Shown: one piece after another, positions 42,305-52,077 of the stretch
How the letters are laid out: each line of letters starts with the position of its first letter
Numbering within the stretch: position 1 is the stretch's first letter
Origin: Glycomyces arizonensis DSM 44726
GTDB lineage: Bacteria > Actinomycetota > Actinomycetes > Mycobacteriales > Micromonosporaceae
Assembly (NCBI RefSeq): GCF_000482705.1
Contig: NZ_AXWO01000013.1
Span: forward strand, 124,001-188,000
DNA length: 64,000 nt
Direction of reading: 5' to 3'
Translations under genes and position numbers: made by a program
Notes under the pieces: generated by a model
What the model was told of the DNA's origin: nothing
Database searches by the model: none
Seen by the model: only the letters and a program-made list of their open reading frames with translations

Positions 42305-43929
42305 CCGACACCCGACGCGAAGTCGGTCGTGCCGCCACCCTCATCGGTGCGATCACCATAGGCTCCCGCCTGGCCGGATTCGGCCGAGTGCTGGTGTTCA
42401 CCGGGGCCGTCGGGTACTCCTCGCTGGGTACCGCCTACCAGAACGCCAACACCGTCCCGAATCTCATCTTCGAACTCGTGGCCGGCGGGGCGCTCGCGGC
42501 GCTGGCGGTGCCGCTGCTGTCGGCTCCCCTCGCCCGCCACGATGCCGACCAGGTCAACCGGATCGCCTCGGCGCTCCTGACCTGGTCGCTCGCCGTGCTC
42601 ATCCCGATAGCCGCGGCGGTCGCACTCCTCGCCCGCCCCCTGGTCGAACTCGTCTCCGGTCCGCACGTCACCGCGGCCACGATCGACACCGGCACCGAGA
42701 TGCTCGTGCTGTTCGCACCGCAGCTGCCGCTGTACGGCATCGCGGTCGTCCTCACCGGCGTCCTCCAGTCCCACCGCAAGTTCGCCTGGCCCGCCCTGGC
42801 GCCGCTGCTGTCGAGCATCACCATGATCGCCGTGTACGTCGCCTACGGCTTCCTCACCGACAGCCAGAGCGATGCGGCGCGGGTCTCCCAGAGCGACCTG
42901 CTGCTCCTCGCGCTCGGCACCACCCTCGGCGTCGCCGTCCTGGCCGGATGCCTGTTCATCCCGCTGCGGCGCCTCGGTCTGCGCCTGCGGCCGACGTGGA
43001 AGTTCGACGCCCACCTCACCGCCAGCGTCAAGGCGCTCGCGATCGCGGGCGTCATCACCCTCGGCGCCCAGCAGCTGTGCCAGTTCGTACTGCTGCGCCT
43101 GGCCAACGGCGCCGGTGATGGCCCCGTGGTCGTCTTCACCGTCTCCCAGACGTTCTTCCTGCTGCCGTGGGCGATTCTCGCCGTCCCGTTCGCCACGGCC
43201 GCCTATCCGAACCTGTCCGAGGCCCACGCCCTCGGCGACACTCCCGCCTACCAGCGCACCATCGCGGCCGCCGGGCGGGTCGTGCTGGTGCTCTCCGGGC
43301 TCGGCGTCACCGCGCTCGCGGGCGTGGCCGAACCGATCGCGAACGTCCTGGGCCAAGTCCAGCAGCACGCCCCAGAGGCCGAGATCAGCGCGACGCTGGC
43401 CGGTCTCGCCTTCGGCCTGTTCGGGTACTCGATGTTCGCCGTCTACTCCCGCGGCCTCTACGCGGTCGACCGCGCCTACGCCGCCGCCGCGGCCACCGCC
43501 GCGGGGTGGGGCACCACCGTGCTCAGCGCCGTCATCCTGTCCGCGGTCATACCGATCGACCACCGCACCACGGCGCTCGCGATCAGCTGGTCGATCGGCA
43601 TGACCGTCACCGGCATCGCCCTCACCGCCGCCGTCGCCAGGAACACCGGCGCCGCCAGCCTCAAGGGCCTCGGCCGCTCGCTCGCCGCCGCGCTCTCGGC
43701 GACGGTCGTCGCCATCGCCGCCGCGCGGGTGCTCATCGGCTGGTGGGGCCACGCGGGCTCGATCGCCTCCGCGGTGAGTGAGGGCGTCGCGGCCGGAGCG
43801 GTCGCCGCACTCGTCTACGTTGGAGTGGCGGCCCTCGTCGACCACCGTGCCGTACTCCGAGCCGTCAGGCGCCGGGCTGGCACAATACGACCGAGCGAAG
43901 AAGCAGAGCAGAGCGGAGAAGACCAGTGA
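42301..43929 (+). CDS. MurJ/MviN-like lipid-linked glycan flippase
   Basis: The 542-residue polytopic protein (14 helices expected) is of the MOP superfamily. The N-terminal MurJ signature is partly kept: SRLAGFGRVLVF, then NTVPNLIFELVAGGALAALAVPLL. The Arg-Asp pair of classical MurJ is Arg-Val here. MurJ flips lipid II; this divergent copy beside a MraY-like protein and a glycosyltransferase may move another lipid-linked glycan, or lipid II at special septa. The GTG at 42301 overlaps the upstream stop (GTGA), and the 3' end overlaps the GT4 gene likewise. Confidence 0.86.
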   Translation: MTDTRREVGRAATLIGAITIGSRLAGFGRVLVFTGAVGYSSLGTAYQNANTVPNLIFELVAGGALAALAVPLLSAPLARHDADQVNRIASALLTWSLAVLIPIAAAVALLARPLVELVSGPHVTAATIDTGTEMLVLFAPQLPLYGIAVVLTGVLQSHRKFAWPALAPLLSSITMIAVYVAYGFLTDSQSDAARVSQSDLLLLALGTTLGVAVLAGCLFIPLRRLGLRLRPTWKFDAHLTASVKALAIAGVITLGAQQLCQFVLLRLANGAGDGPVVVFTVSQTFFLLPWAILAVPFATAAYPNLSEAHALGDTPAYQRTIAAAGRVVLVLSGLGVTALAGVAEPIANVLGQVQQHAPEAEISATLAGLAFGLFGYSMFAVYSRGLYAVDRAYAAAAATAAGWGTTVLSAVILSAVIPIDHRTTALAISWSIGMTVTGIALTAAVARNTGAASLKGLGRSLAAALSATVVAIAAARVLIGWWGHAGSIASAVSEGVAAGAVAALVYVGVAALVDHRAVLRAVRRRAGTIRPSEEAEQSGEDQ

Positions 43930-45023
43930 GCCACCGACGCATCGCACTGGTGCTGGGCCCCTCGACCGGCGGCATCGGCACCCACGTCGCCTCAGTGGCG
44001 TCCGGCCTGGTCGACCGCGGTGACGCCGTCCTCGTCGTCGGCCCGCCCGAGACCGAGGAGCGCTTCGGCTTCCGCTCCAGGGGCGCCCGCTTCGCGCCCG
44101 CCCCGATCACCGCCAAACCCTCCCCGCAGCTCCCGACCGCCTGGTGGGCCACCTTCAACGCACTGCGCGGGGTCACCGGACGCGGCGTCGACCTCGTCCA
44201 CGCCCACGGCATGACCGCCGGCCTCACCGCCCTCGCCGCCCGGCCCGCCGGAGCCGCGCTGGTCACGACCTGGCACAACACGCAGCTCACCTCGGGGATC
44301 AAACGCAGGCTCTACGACCAGGCCGAGAAGCGCCTCGCCCGCGGTGTCGACGTCGCCCTCGCCATCTCCTCCGACCTGCACGAGCACCTTATCGACCTCG
44401 GCGCGGCCGATGCGCGCACCGCGCAGGCGCCCGCCCCGCCGCTGCGCGCGGCCGGCGACCGCGAGGCCGTCAGGGCGCAGCTCGGCATCGGGGACCGGCA
44501 CCTGATCCTCTCCGTCGGACGCCTCCACGCCCAGAAGGACTTCGACACCCTCATCGACGCCGCCCAGCGCTGGCGCGAGCGCGGCCCGGCCCCGGTCGTC
44601 GCCATCGCCGGCGACGGTCCCGAACACGACCGCCTCCAAGCCCTCATCGAAGGCACCGGGGCCGAGGTGCGCCTGCTCGGGCACCGCAGCGACGTCGCCG
44701 ACCTCCTGGCCGCCGCCGACCTGTTCGTCAACACCAGCCGCTGGGAGGGCTACCCGCTGTCCCTCCAGGAGGCGATGCAGGCCGGACTCCCGCTCGTGGC
44801 GACCAGGACCGGCGGCATCCCCGACCTGGTCGGCGACGCCGCGATCCTGTTCGACGCCGGCGACGTCGACGCTCTCGACGAAGCCGTCACCGGGCTGCTC
44901 GACCACCCCGAGCGCCTCGCCGCTCTCGGCGAGGCCGGACGCGCGCAGGCGGCCACCTGGCCCGACGAGGCACAGGTGATCGACGCCATCGACGCCCTCT
45001 ACTCGGAACTGACGGGAAGATAG
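43926..45023 (+). CDS. GT4-family glycosyltransferase
   Basis: The 365-residue GT-B enzyme has a glycine-rich N-terminal loop GPSTGGIGTHVAS, AHGMTAGLTAL, LSVGRLHAQKDFDTLI and the retaining-GT4 donor motif WEGYPLSLQEAMQAGLPLVAT (E-x7-E type). It is soluble or peripheral, so it works on the cytoplasmic membrane face. It transfers a nucleotide-activated sugar, probably to the lipid intermediate made by the neighbouring MraY-like protein. Start GTG 43926 in a GTGA overlap with the flippase gene; 3 bp to the next gene. Donor and acceptor unknown. Confidence 0.87.
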   Translation: MSHRRIALVLGPSTGGIGTHVASVASGLVDRGDAVLVVGPPETEERFGFRSRGARFAPAPITAKPSPQLPTAWWATFNALRGVTGRGVDLVHAHGMTAGLTALAARPAGAALVTTWHNTQLTSGIKRRLYDQAEKRLARGVDVALAISSDLHEHLIDLGAADARTAQAPAPPLRAAGDREAVRAQLGIGDRHLILSVGRLHAQKDFDTLIDAAQRWRERGPAPVVAIAGDGPEHDRLQALIEGTGAEVRLLGHRSDVADLLAAADLFVNTSRWEGYPLSLQEAMQAGLPLVATRTGGIPDLVGDAAILFDAGDVDALDEAVTGLLDHPERLAALGEAGRAQAATWPDEAQVIDAIDALYSELTGR

Positions 45024-45026
45024 TCC

Positions 45027-47258
45027 GTGACCCGTGAACACCTCCACACAGGCAGGGTGATACGGCGCTTCCGCAGGTCCTTGGCTCGGCATCGCGCCGT
45101 CATCGTCGCCTGGACCGCTGTCGCCCTCCTGGCCGCCGCCGCGGCCTTCCAGGTCCTGCCCGAACCGCCCGAGAAGCGCGTCCCCGACACCGTGGAATCC
45201 GTGATCGTCCTCGGCGTCGGCGGCCTCACCTGGACCGACATCGACGAAGCGACCACCCCGAACCTGAACGCCCTGGCCCGGAACGGCTCGCTGGCCGAGC
45301 TCAACACCAACTCGGCCCGCAACTTCACCTGCACGCTCGACGGCTGGCTCACCCTCTCGGCGGGATCGCCCGCCGTCAGCACCGCCTTCGGCGACACCCC
45401 CGACTGCGGCGCCGTCGACGCCGGGCCGATCACCACCGAGGGCGCGGGCGGCACCGTCGACGGCCTCACCGAACTCGTCGAGCTCAACCGCGAGCTCGAT
45501 CAGGGCACCGAACTCGGCATGCTCGCCGCGGGCACCACGTGCGCCACCGCGGTCGGCCCAGGCGCGGCCTACGCCACCGCCAACTCCGTCGGCCGCGTCT
45601 CGGACTACGAGCCCGCGCTGCCCGAAGGCGAGGAACTGGCCGCCCTGCTCGCCGAATGCCCGCTCGCCGCCGTCGACGGCGGCGTCCTGCCCGACCGCGA
45701 GGCCCAGCGCGCCACCGCGCTGGCCGCCCTCGACTCGACCGTCGGCGACCTCATGGAGGCCCGCGGCGGCGACTCCGCCTTCATCGTCACCGGCCTGAGT
45801 CAGACCTCCGAGCCCAAGCGGCTCCTCGCCACGATCGCGAACTTCGGCGCCGACGACGGCCACAGCCTCCTCGACCTGCCCGCCGAGCGCCCCGGATACC
45901 TCAGGCTCACCGACCTGACCGCGACGATCCTGACGCTGCTCGACGCGCCCCTGCCCGAGAACGTCACCGGCATCGCGGCCGGCGCCGTGGCGGACACGCT
46001 GCCCTACGAGGAGCGCCAGGCGGTCTTCGACGACACCGACACCAGGCTCATCGCCGCCGCCGACGCCGCGCCCGCCACCCAGTGGCTGCAAGTGCTGCTG
46101 TTCCTGGCGCTGACGTTCGTCGCCTGGCCGCTGCTGCACCTGCTGCGCCGGGCCGGGCAGCCCGGCGTCAAACCGCCGCCGCTGTGGCTCATGCGCGCCA
46201 ACATCGTCGTCGCCCTCGTGTGCGCCCTGTTCGTCGCCGCCGCGATCCTCGCGGACTTCTTCGCCTGGTGGAACACCGCCAGGCCCGGCCTCGTCGGCCC
46301 GGCCGCCGCACTGGCCATCAGCGCCGTGTGCGCCGTCGCCGCGATCATCCTGCCCAGGCGCCACAGCCCCTCCGGGCTCATGGTCGCCGTCTCGGTGTTC
46401 GGCCTGCTCGTCACCGTCCTGGCCATGCTCATCCACACCTCCGCGCCCCTCGGGACGCTGCTGGGGGACTACACCGTCGCCGACTCGGCCTCGGGCGAGC
46501 TCGGGCCGGTCGCCACCGGCATGTTCATCGCCTCGCTGTGGCTGCTCGCCGCCGCCGCGGCCCGGCAGGTGCCGCGCCGCTTCCAGTCCCCGGTCATGGC
46601 CGGGATCGGCTGCCTCGGCGTCCTGGTCGTCTCGGTGGGCTTCCTCGGCGACTCCGTCCCCGCCGCCGTCGCCATCACCGTCGGCACCTGCCTGGCCGCC
46701 GCCCTCGCCACCGGCGGCTGGTTCACCTTCGTGCGCCTGCTCTGGTCCGGCCTGGCCGGGGCGGTGGTCCTGCTCGGCCTGTCGTGGATCGACTACCAGC
46801 GGCCGCTCACCGAACGGGGCGCCCTCGGCGCGTTCCTGGCCGACATCATGGGCGAGACGAGCGGCGTCATCGGCGCCGGGGTCGGCTCGAACGTCGTCGC
46901 CGTCTTCACCTCGCCGCTGAGCGTCCTGACCGTCATGGCGGGCCTGTACTGCTGGATGGTGCTGCTGCGCCCCGGCGGGGGCCTGCGGCGCGCCTTCGGG
47001 CTCAACCCGCCGCTGCGGGCCGCGTTCTCCGCGGCCGTCGTCGGCTCCGCGATCGCCGGGCTCCTGCTCGGCAGGGGCCTGATGAGCCTCGGCTCGGCGC
47101 TGGCGGTCATGGTGCCGCTCGCGGTCATCATGAGCCACCGCGTGCTGGCGCGCGCCCACGTCAAGGACGGCCAGTATTCGGACATGATCGTCGACGCACC
47201 CTCGTGGGTCGACGAGGAGAACAGCGGTGAAAGTGTTAGTGTGGAGTCCCGTGGATGA
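45027..47258 (+). CDS. Large membrane protein with phosphatase-like exported domain
   Basis: The 743-residue protein has one N-terminal helix (about 25-44) and an exported domain of about 290 residues. Its start (VIVLGVGGLTWTDIDEATTPNLNALARNGSLAELNT-type segment) and end (YLRLTDLTATILTLLDAPLPEN) resemble the alkaline-phosphatase superfamily. Nine or ten membrane helices (350-715) follow. The usual metal ligands are only partly visible, so catalysis is doubtful. Phosphatase-fold membrane proteins modify or transfer phospho-groups on surface glycans in other systems. It is last in the cluster and lies 70 bp before pyrG. Function unknown. Confidence 0.75.
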   Translation: MTREHLHTGRVIRRFRRSLARHRAVIVAWTAVALLAAAAAFQVLPEPPEKRVPDTVESVIVLGVGGLTWTDIDEATTPNLNALARNGSLAELNTNSARNFTCTLDGWLTLSAGSPAVSTAFGDTPDCGAVDAGPITTEGAGGTVDGLTELVELNRELDQGTELGMLAAGTTCATAVGPGAAYATANSVGRVSDYEPALPEGEELAALLAECPLAAVDGGVLPDREAQRATALAALDSTVGDLMEARGGDSAFIVTGLSQTSEPKRLLATIANFGADDGHSLLDLPAERPGYLRLTDLTATILTLLDAPLPENVTGIAAGAVADTLPYEERQAVFDDTDTRLIAAADAAPATQWLQVLLFLALTFVAWPLLHLLRRAGQPGVKPPPLWLMRANIVVALVCALFVAAAILADFFAWWNTARPGLVGPAAALAISAVCAVAAIILPRRHSPSGLMVAVSVFGLLVTVLAMLIHTSAPLGTLLGDYTVADSASGELGPVATGMFIASLWLLAAAAARQVPRRFQSPVMAGIGCLGVLVVSVGFLGDSVPAAVAITVGTCLAAALATGGWFTFVRLLWSGLAGAVVLLGLSWIDYQRPLTERGALGAFLADIMGETSGVIGAGVGSNVVAVFTSPLSVLTVMAGLYCWMVLLRPGGGLRRAFGLNPPLRAAFSAAVVGSAIAGLLLGRGLMSLGSALAVMVPLAVIMSHRVLARAHVKDGQYSDMIVDAPSWVDEENSGESVSVESRG

Positions 47259-47313
47259 TGCGATCCACCGGCGTCTTTCCTCCATCGGCGAGCCGCTCGA
47301 TCGACACGAATAA

Positions 47314-49029
<1,716 letters not shown>

Positions 49030-49038
49030 GACGTGCAC

Positions 49039-49077
49039 GCGGGGGCCGCGCGGCGACATTCGCCGCGCGGCCCCCGC
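49039..49077. terminator. 18-bp stem terminator between pyrG and MFS gene
   Basis: GCGGGGGCCGCGCGGCGA (49039-49056) pairs perfectly with 49060-49077 across a CAT loop. It lies between convergent genes, so it is likely to work both ways. Confidence 0.75.
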
Positions 49078-49084
49078 CTCTGCG

Positions 49085-50602
49085 CTATTCGCCCGCTCTG
49101 GCCCGCAGCGCGCGGCCGACGATCACCAGGGCCACGGCCACCAGGACCGCGCCGATGACCGAGGTCGCCCGCAGGCCGTCGGTGAACGCGGTCCGCGCCG
49201 CGTCCATGAGCGCCTCGCCGGCCCCGGCAGGCATGTCGGCGGCCACGTGCGCGGCCTCGCCGAGCGTCTCCTTCGCCGCCTCGGGGGCACCTCCCGGGGC
49301 GCTGCCGAGCTCGTCGCGGTAGATCGCGGTGGCGACGCTGCCGAGCACCGCCACGCCCATCGCGCCGCCCAGCTCGTAGGCGGTCTCCGAGATCGCGGCG
49401 GCCGCACCGGCCCGCTCAGCGGGCGCGACGGCGACGATCGCGTCGTTCGTGACCGTCTGGACCAGGCCCGCCCCGACGCTGATGAGGACGAACGCGCCGA
49501 CGACCAGCAGCGCACCCGAATCGACCCCGATGAAGCCCAGGGCCGCGAAGCCGACGATCACGAACGCCAGGCCGCCGACGATGATCGACACCAGGCCGAA
49601 CCGCTCGGACAGCCGCACCGCCACCAGCCCGGCCGCGATCGACACGGCCATGCCCGGCAGCAGCAGCAGGCCCGCCCGCATGGGAGAGTAGCCCAGCACC
49701 AGCTGGAGGTACTGCGTCAGCAGGAACAGCGACGAGATCAGCGCGAACACGATCGTGAAGTTCGTGGCGATCGAGGCGCTGAACCGCCGCAGCCGGAACA
49801 GGGCCACGTCGATCAGCGGGTGCTCCAGGCGACGCTGGCGGCGGATGAACAGCCATGCGCAGGCGGCGCCGACGACGAGCGCGCCGACCGCGACCGGCGA
49901 CAGGCCGTCCTCGGCGAAGCTCTTGATGCCGTACACGAACGGGAACATTCCCAGGAACGACAGCACCACCCCGCCCCAGTCCACCGGGCCCGGCTCGGCG
50001 TTGCGCGACTCGGGCAGCAGCAGCGGGGCGGCGACGAGCACCGCGACCGCGACCGGCGCGGCCATCAGGAACACCGAGCCCCACCAGAAGTGCTCGAGCA
50101 GCCAGCCGCCCAGGACCGGCCCGGCCGCCGAACCGGCCGAGAAGCCGGTGCCCCAGACGGCGATGGCGAACAGGCGCTGGCGGTCGTCGGTGAACAGGTT
50201 CCGCATGAGCGCCAGCGTGGTCGGCATCAAGGTGGCGCCCGCGACGCCGAGCAGGGCCCGCGCGGCGATGAGCGCCTCGGCGTTCGGCGCGTACGCGGCG
50301 GCGACCGAGGCTGCCGCGAAGGCGGCGGCGCCGACCATCAGTAGTTTGCGGCGCCCGATGCGGTCGGCCACGGAGCCCATGGTGACCAGCAGCCCGGCCA
50401 GGACGAACCCGTAGACGTCGACGATCCACAGCAGCTGCGAGCTGGTCGGCGCGAGGTCTTCGGACAGGAACGGCACGGCGAAGCCGAGCACGGTCATGTC
50501 GATCGAGATGAGCAGCACCGGGAGCACGAGGACCGCCAGGGCCGCCCACTGGCGGCCGGTGAAGCGCGCGCGGGGCTGCGCGGTGCGCTGCGCGTCGGTC
50601 AT
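49085..50602 (-). CDS. DHA2-family MFS multidrug exporter
   Basis: The 505-residue protein is expected to have 14 helices. The first helix motif is VLLISIDMTVLGFAVPFL with the conserved Asp. Motif A is GSVADRIGRRKLLM, and the antiporter motif C region is GTGFSAGSAAGPVLGGWLLEHFWW. It would exchange protons for cationic or hydrophobic drugs. The ATG at 50602 follows GGGAGG; in-frame extensions beyond it enter the operator. It is divergent from a TetR repressor with a perfect palindrome between them, the QacA/QacR-like arrangement. Confidence 0.92.
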   Translation of the reverse strand: MTDAQRTAQPRARFTGRQWAALAVLVLPVLLISIDMTVLGFAVPFLSEDLAPTSSQLLWIVDVYGFVLAGLLVTMGSVADRIGRRKLLMVGAAAFAAASVAAAYAPNAEALIAARALLGVAGATLMPTTLALMRNLFTDDRQRLFAIAVWGTGFSAGSAAGPVLGGWLLEHFWWGSVFLMAAPVAVAVLVAAPLLLPESRNAEPGPVDWGGVVLSFLGMFPFVYGIKSFAEDGLSPVAVGALVVGAACAWLFIRRQRRLEHPLIDVALFRLRRFSASIATNFTIVFALISSLFLLTQYLQLVLGYSPMRAGLLLLPGMAVSIAAGLVAVRLSERFGLVSIIVGGLAFVIVGFAALGFIGVDSGALLVVGAFVLISVGAGLVQTVTNDAIVAVAPAERAGAAAAISETAYELGGAMGVAVLGSVATAIYRDELGSAPGGAPEAAKETLGEAAHVAADMPAGAGEALMDAARTAFTDGLRATSVIGAVLVAVALVIVGRALRARAGE

Positions 50603-50655
50603 TGGTGCCTCCCTCACTGCGACGGCGGTGGACCGGGAACAGCGTCGAATCGCTG

Positions 50656-50671
50656 TACCGTCCGGACGGTA
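50656..50671. promoter_or_regulatory. TetR operator, 16-bp perfect palindrome
   Basis: TACCGTCCGGACGGTA is fully self-complementary. It lies 54 bp from the MFS start and 22 bp from the tetR start, where it would block both promoters. Confidence 0.8.
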
Positions 50672-50692
50672 TAGTAGCTCTCGGGAGGGGCC

Positions 50693-51232
50693 ATGACGCA
50701 ACCGCGAATCACGACACGTGATCGGATTCTCAACGCGCTGCAGCGCATCCTCGTGGACGAGGGCCGCTCCGGCGTGACCCTGGAGAAGGTCGCCGCCGAG
50801 GCCGGCGTGTCCAAGGGCGGCCTGCTCTACCACTTCAAATCCAAGGCCGACCTCTACGACGGCCTGGCCCGCCGCTTCCGCGGCCTGGAGGAGGAGCGCC
50901 TGGCCGAGGCCCGCCGCACCGGCGTGGTGGAGGCCTTCATACGGGCCTCGCAGCTCGAGTCCGAGGAGTCCGAGGCGGCCCTGTGGGCGCTGTTCACCGC
51001 GCTGCGCGGCACCGAGGAGCTCTCCGAGCAGGCCAAGGACGACCTCATGTTCATCTTCGACGGCTGGTCCGAGGCGCTCCACGAGGCGATCGACGACCCG
51101 GTGACCGCCGAGATCGTCCGCCTCGTCGGCGACGGGCTGTTCCTCTCGGCCCTGTCGGGCCTGCCGCTGCCCCGCCGCCGCGTCATCGACGGCATCCTGG
51201 AGCGGTTGCTCGAAGAGTCCGGCGGACGCTGA
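50693..51232 (+). CDS. TetR-family repressor of the divergent exporter
   Basis: The 179-residue protein has an N-terminal TetR helix-turn-helix (RILNALQRILVDEGRSGVTLEKVAAEAGVSKGGLLYHF-type segment, residues 9-46) and a helical ligand-binding domain of about 130 residues. A good ribosome site (GGGAGGGG) precedes the ATG at 50693. The divergent exporter and the 16-bp palindrome strongly suggest local drug-induced control. The inducer is unknown. Confidence 0.92.
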   Translation: MTQPRITTRDRILNALQRILVDEGRSGVTLEKVAAEAGVSKGGLLYHFKSKADLYDGLARRFRGLEEERLAEARRTGVVEAFIRASQLESEESEAALWALFTALRGTEELSEQAKDDLMFIFDGWSEALHEAIDDPVTAEIVRLVGDGLFLSALSGLPLPRRRVIDGILERLLEESGGR

Positions 51233-51272
51233 GGCAGTGCCCGTGGCGGTGGTCGGCGCCGCGGGGCACGAC

Positions 51273-51278
51273 TAGTGT
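51273..51278 (+). promoter_or_regulatory. Leaderless -10 box of the NUDIX gene
   Basis: TAGTGT ends exactly 7 nt before GTG 51286. This favours that start over the in-frame GTG at 51277, which lies within the box. Confidence 0.55.
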
Positions 51279-51285
51279 GGTCGCC

Positions 51286-51876
51286 GTGCATGAATACCGA
51301 GTTCTGGACAGCGAGCGGATCCACCACGGCTGGTGCTACGACCTGGTCGCCGAGACCGTCGAGATGCCCGGCAGTGCAGAGCCAACTGACGGCTCGCAAG
51401 CTCCGCCGAAGACCGTCCGCCGCGAGTTCCTCGACCACTGCGGCGCCGTCGTCGCCGTTCCGCTCGACGAGGCCGGGCGCGTCGGCCTGATCCGCCAGTA
51501 CCGCGTCCCCGCCAAGGAGGTCCTGTGGGAGCTCCCGGCCGGCCTGCGCGATGTCGACGGCGAGGACCCGGGCACGACCGCCGCCCGTGAGCTCGCCGAA
51601 GAGGTCGACCTGCGCGCCGACCGCTGGACCGCGCTCGGCCGGTTCTACACCACCCCCGGCATCTCGAACGAGATGATCCACTACTACCTCGCCACCGGGC
51701 TCAGCGGCGTCCCCGAGGCCGAGCGGCACGAGCGCACCGAGGAGGAGGCCAACATCGAACTCGTGTGGTGGGACCTCGACAAGGCCCTCGCCGCCGTCGC
51801 CGACGGCGAGATCCGCAACGGCGTCTGCGCGCTCGCCCTGAACCTCACGAGGCTGCATCTCGAAGCTTCGAAGTGA
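51286..51876 (+). CDS. NUDIX hydrolase (ADP-ribose pyrophosphatase type) with repeat-derived insertion
   Basis: The 196-residue protein has the Nudix box in the usual form G-x5-E-x7-R-E-L-x-E-E (ending TAARELAEEV), preceded by LWELPAGLRDVDG. It corresponds to Rv1700 by position next to pyrG. Members hydrolyse ADP-ribose to AMP and ribose-5-phosphate with Mg2+. Between the strand VEMPG and VRREFLDHCGAV, where relatives have only two or three residues, there is an insert of about 12 (AEPTDGSQAPPK). It is encoded by a copy of the GGCTCGCAAGC repeat. The insert lies in a surface hairpin and need not harm activity. Confidence 0.9.
   Translation: MHEYRVLDSERIHHGWCYDLVAETVEMPGSAEPTDGSQAPPKTVRREFLDHCGAVVAVPLDEAGRVGLIRQYRVPAKEVLWELPAGLRDVDGEDPGTTAARELAEEVDLRADRWTALGRFYTTPGISNEMIHYYLATGLSGVPEAERHERTEEEANIELVWWDLDKALAAVADGEIRNGVCALALNLTRLHLEASK
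51381..51408 (+). repeat. Dispersed repeat inside NUDIX coding sequence
   Basis: GCCAACTGACGGCTCGCAAGC differs at 2 of 21 positions from the tandem units at 35472-35537. CTCCGCCG follows, which can pair with ACGGC as in the other copies. It keeps the reading frame. Confidence 0.75.
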
Positions 51877-52077
51877 AGGCGACTCACTTTCGAAACGTTG
51901 TTCTCATAGCCAAGAGCGGCCCCGCACCGATACGATCGTCGGCGAAGGCGCCGATCGGCGACGCGCGGTTCCCCACAAGGGAAAACCGCGGGTTCCGGCC
52001 CGGCGCGACATAGACTGCCTCCACGAGTCGCAAACCGACTGGTGAACAGGCCCAACGTTTCGGAAGGAACCCGTGCC

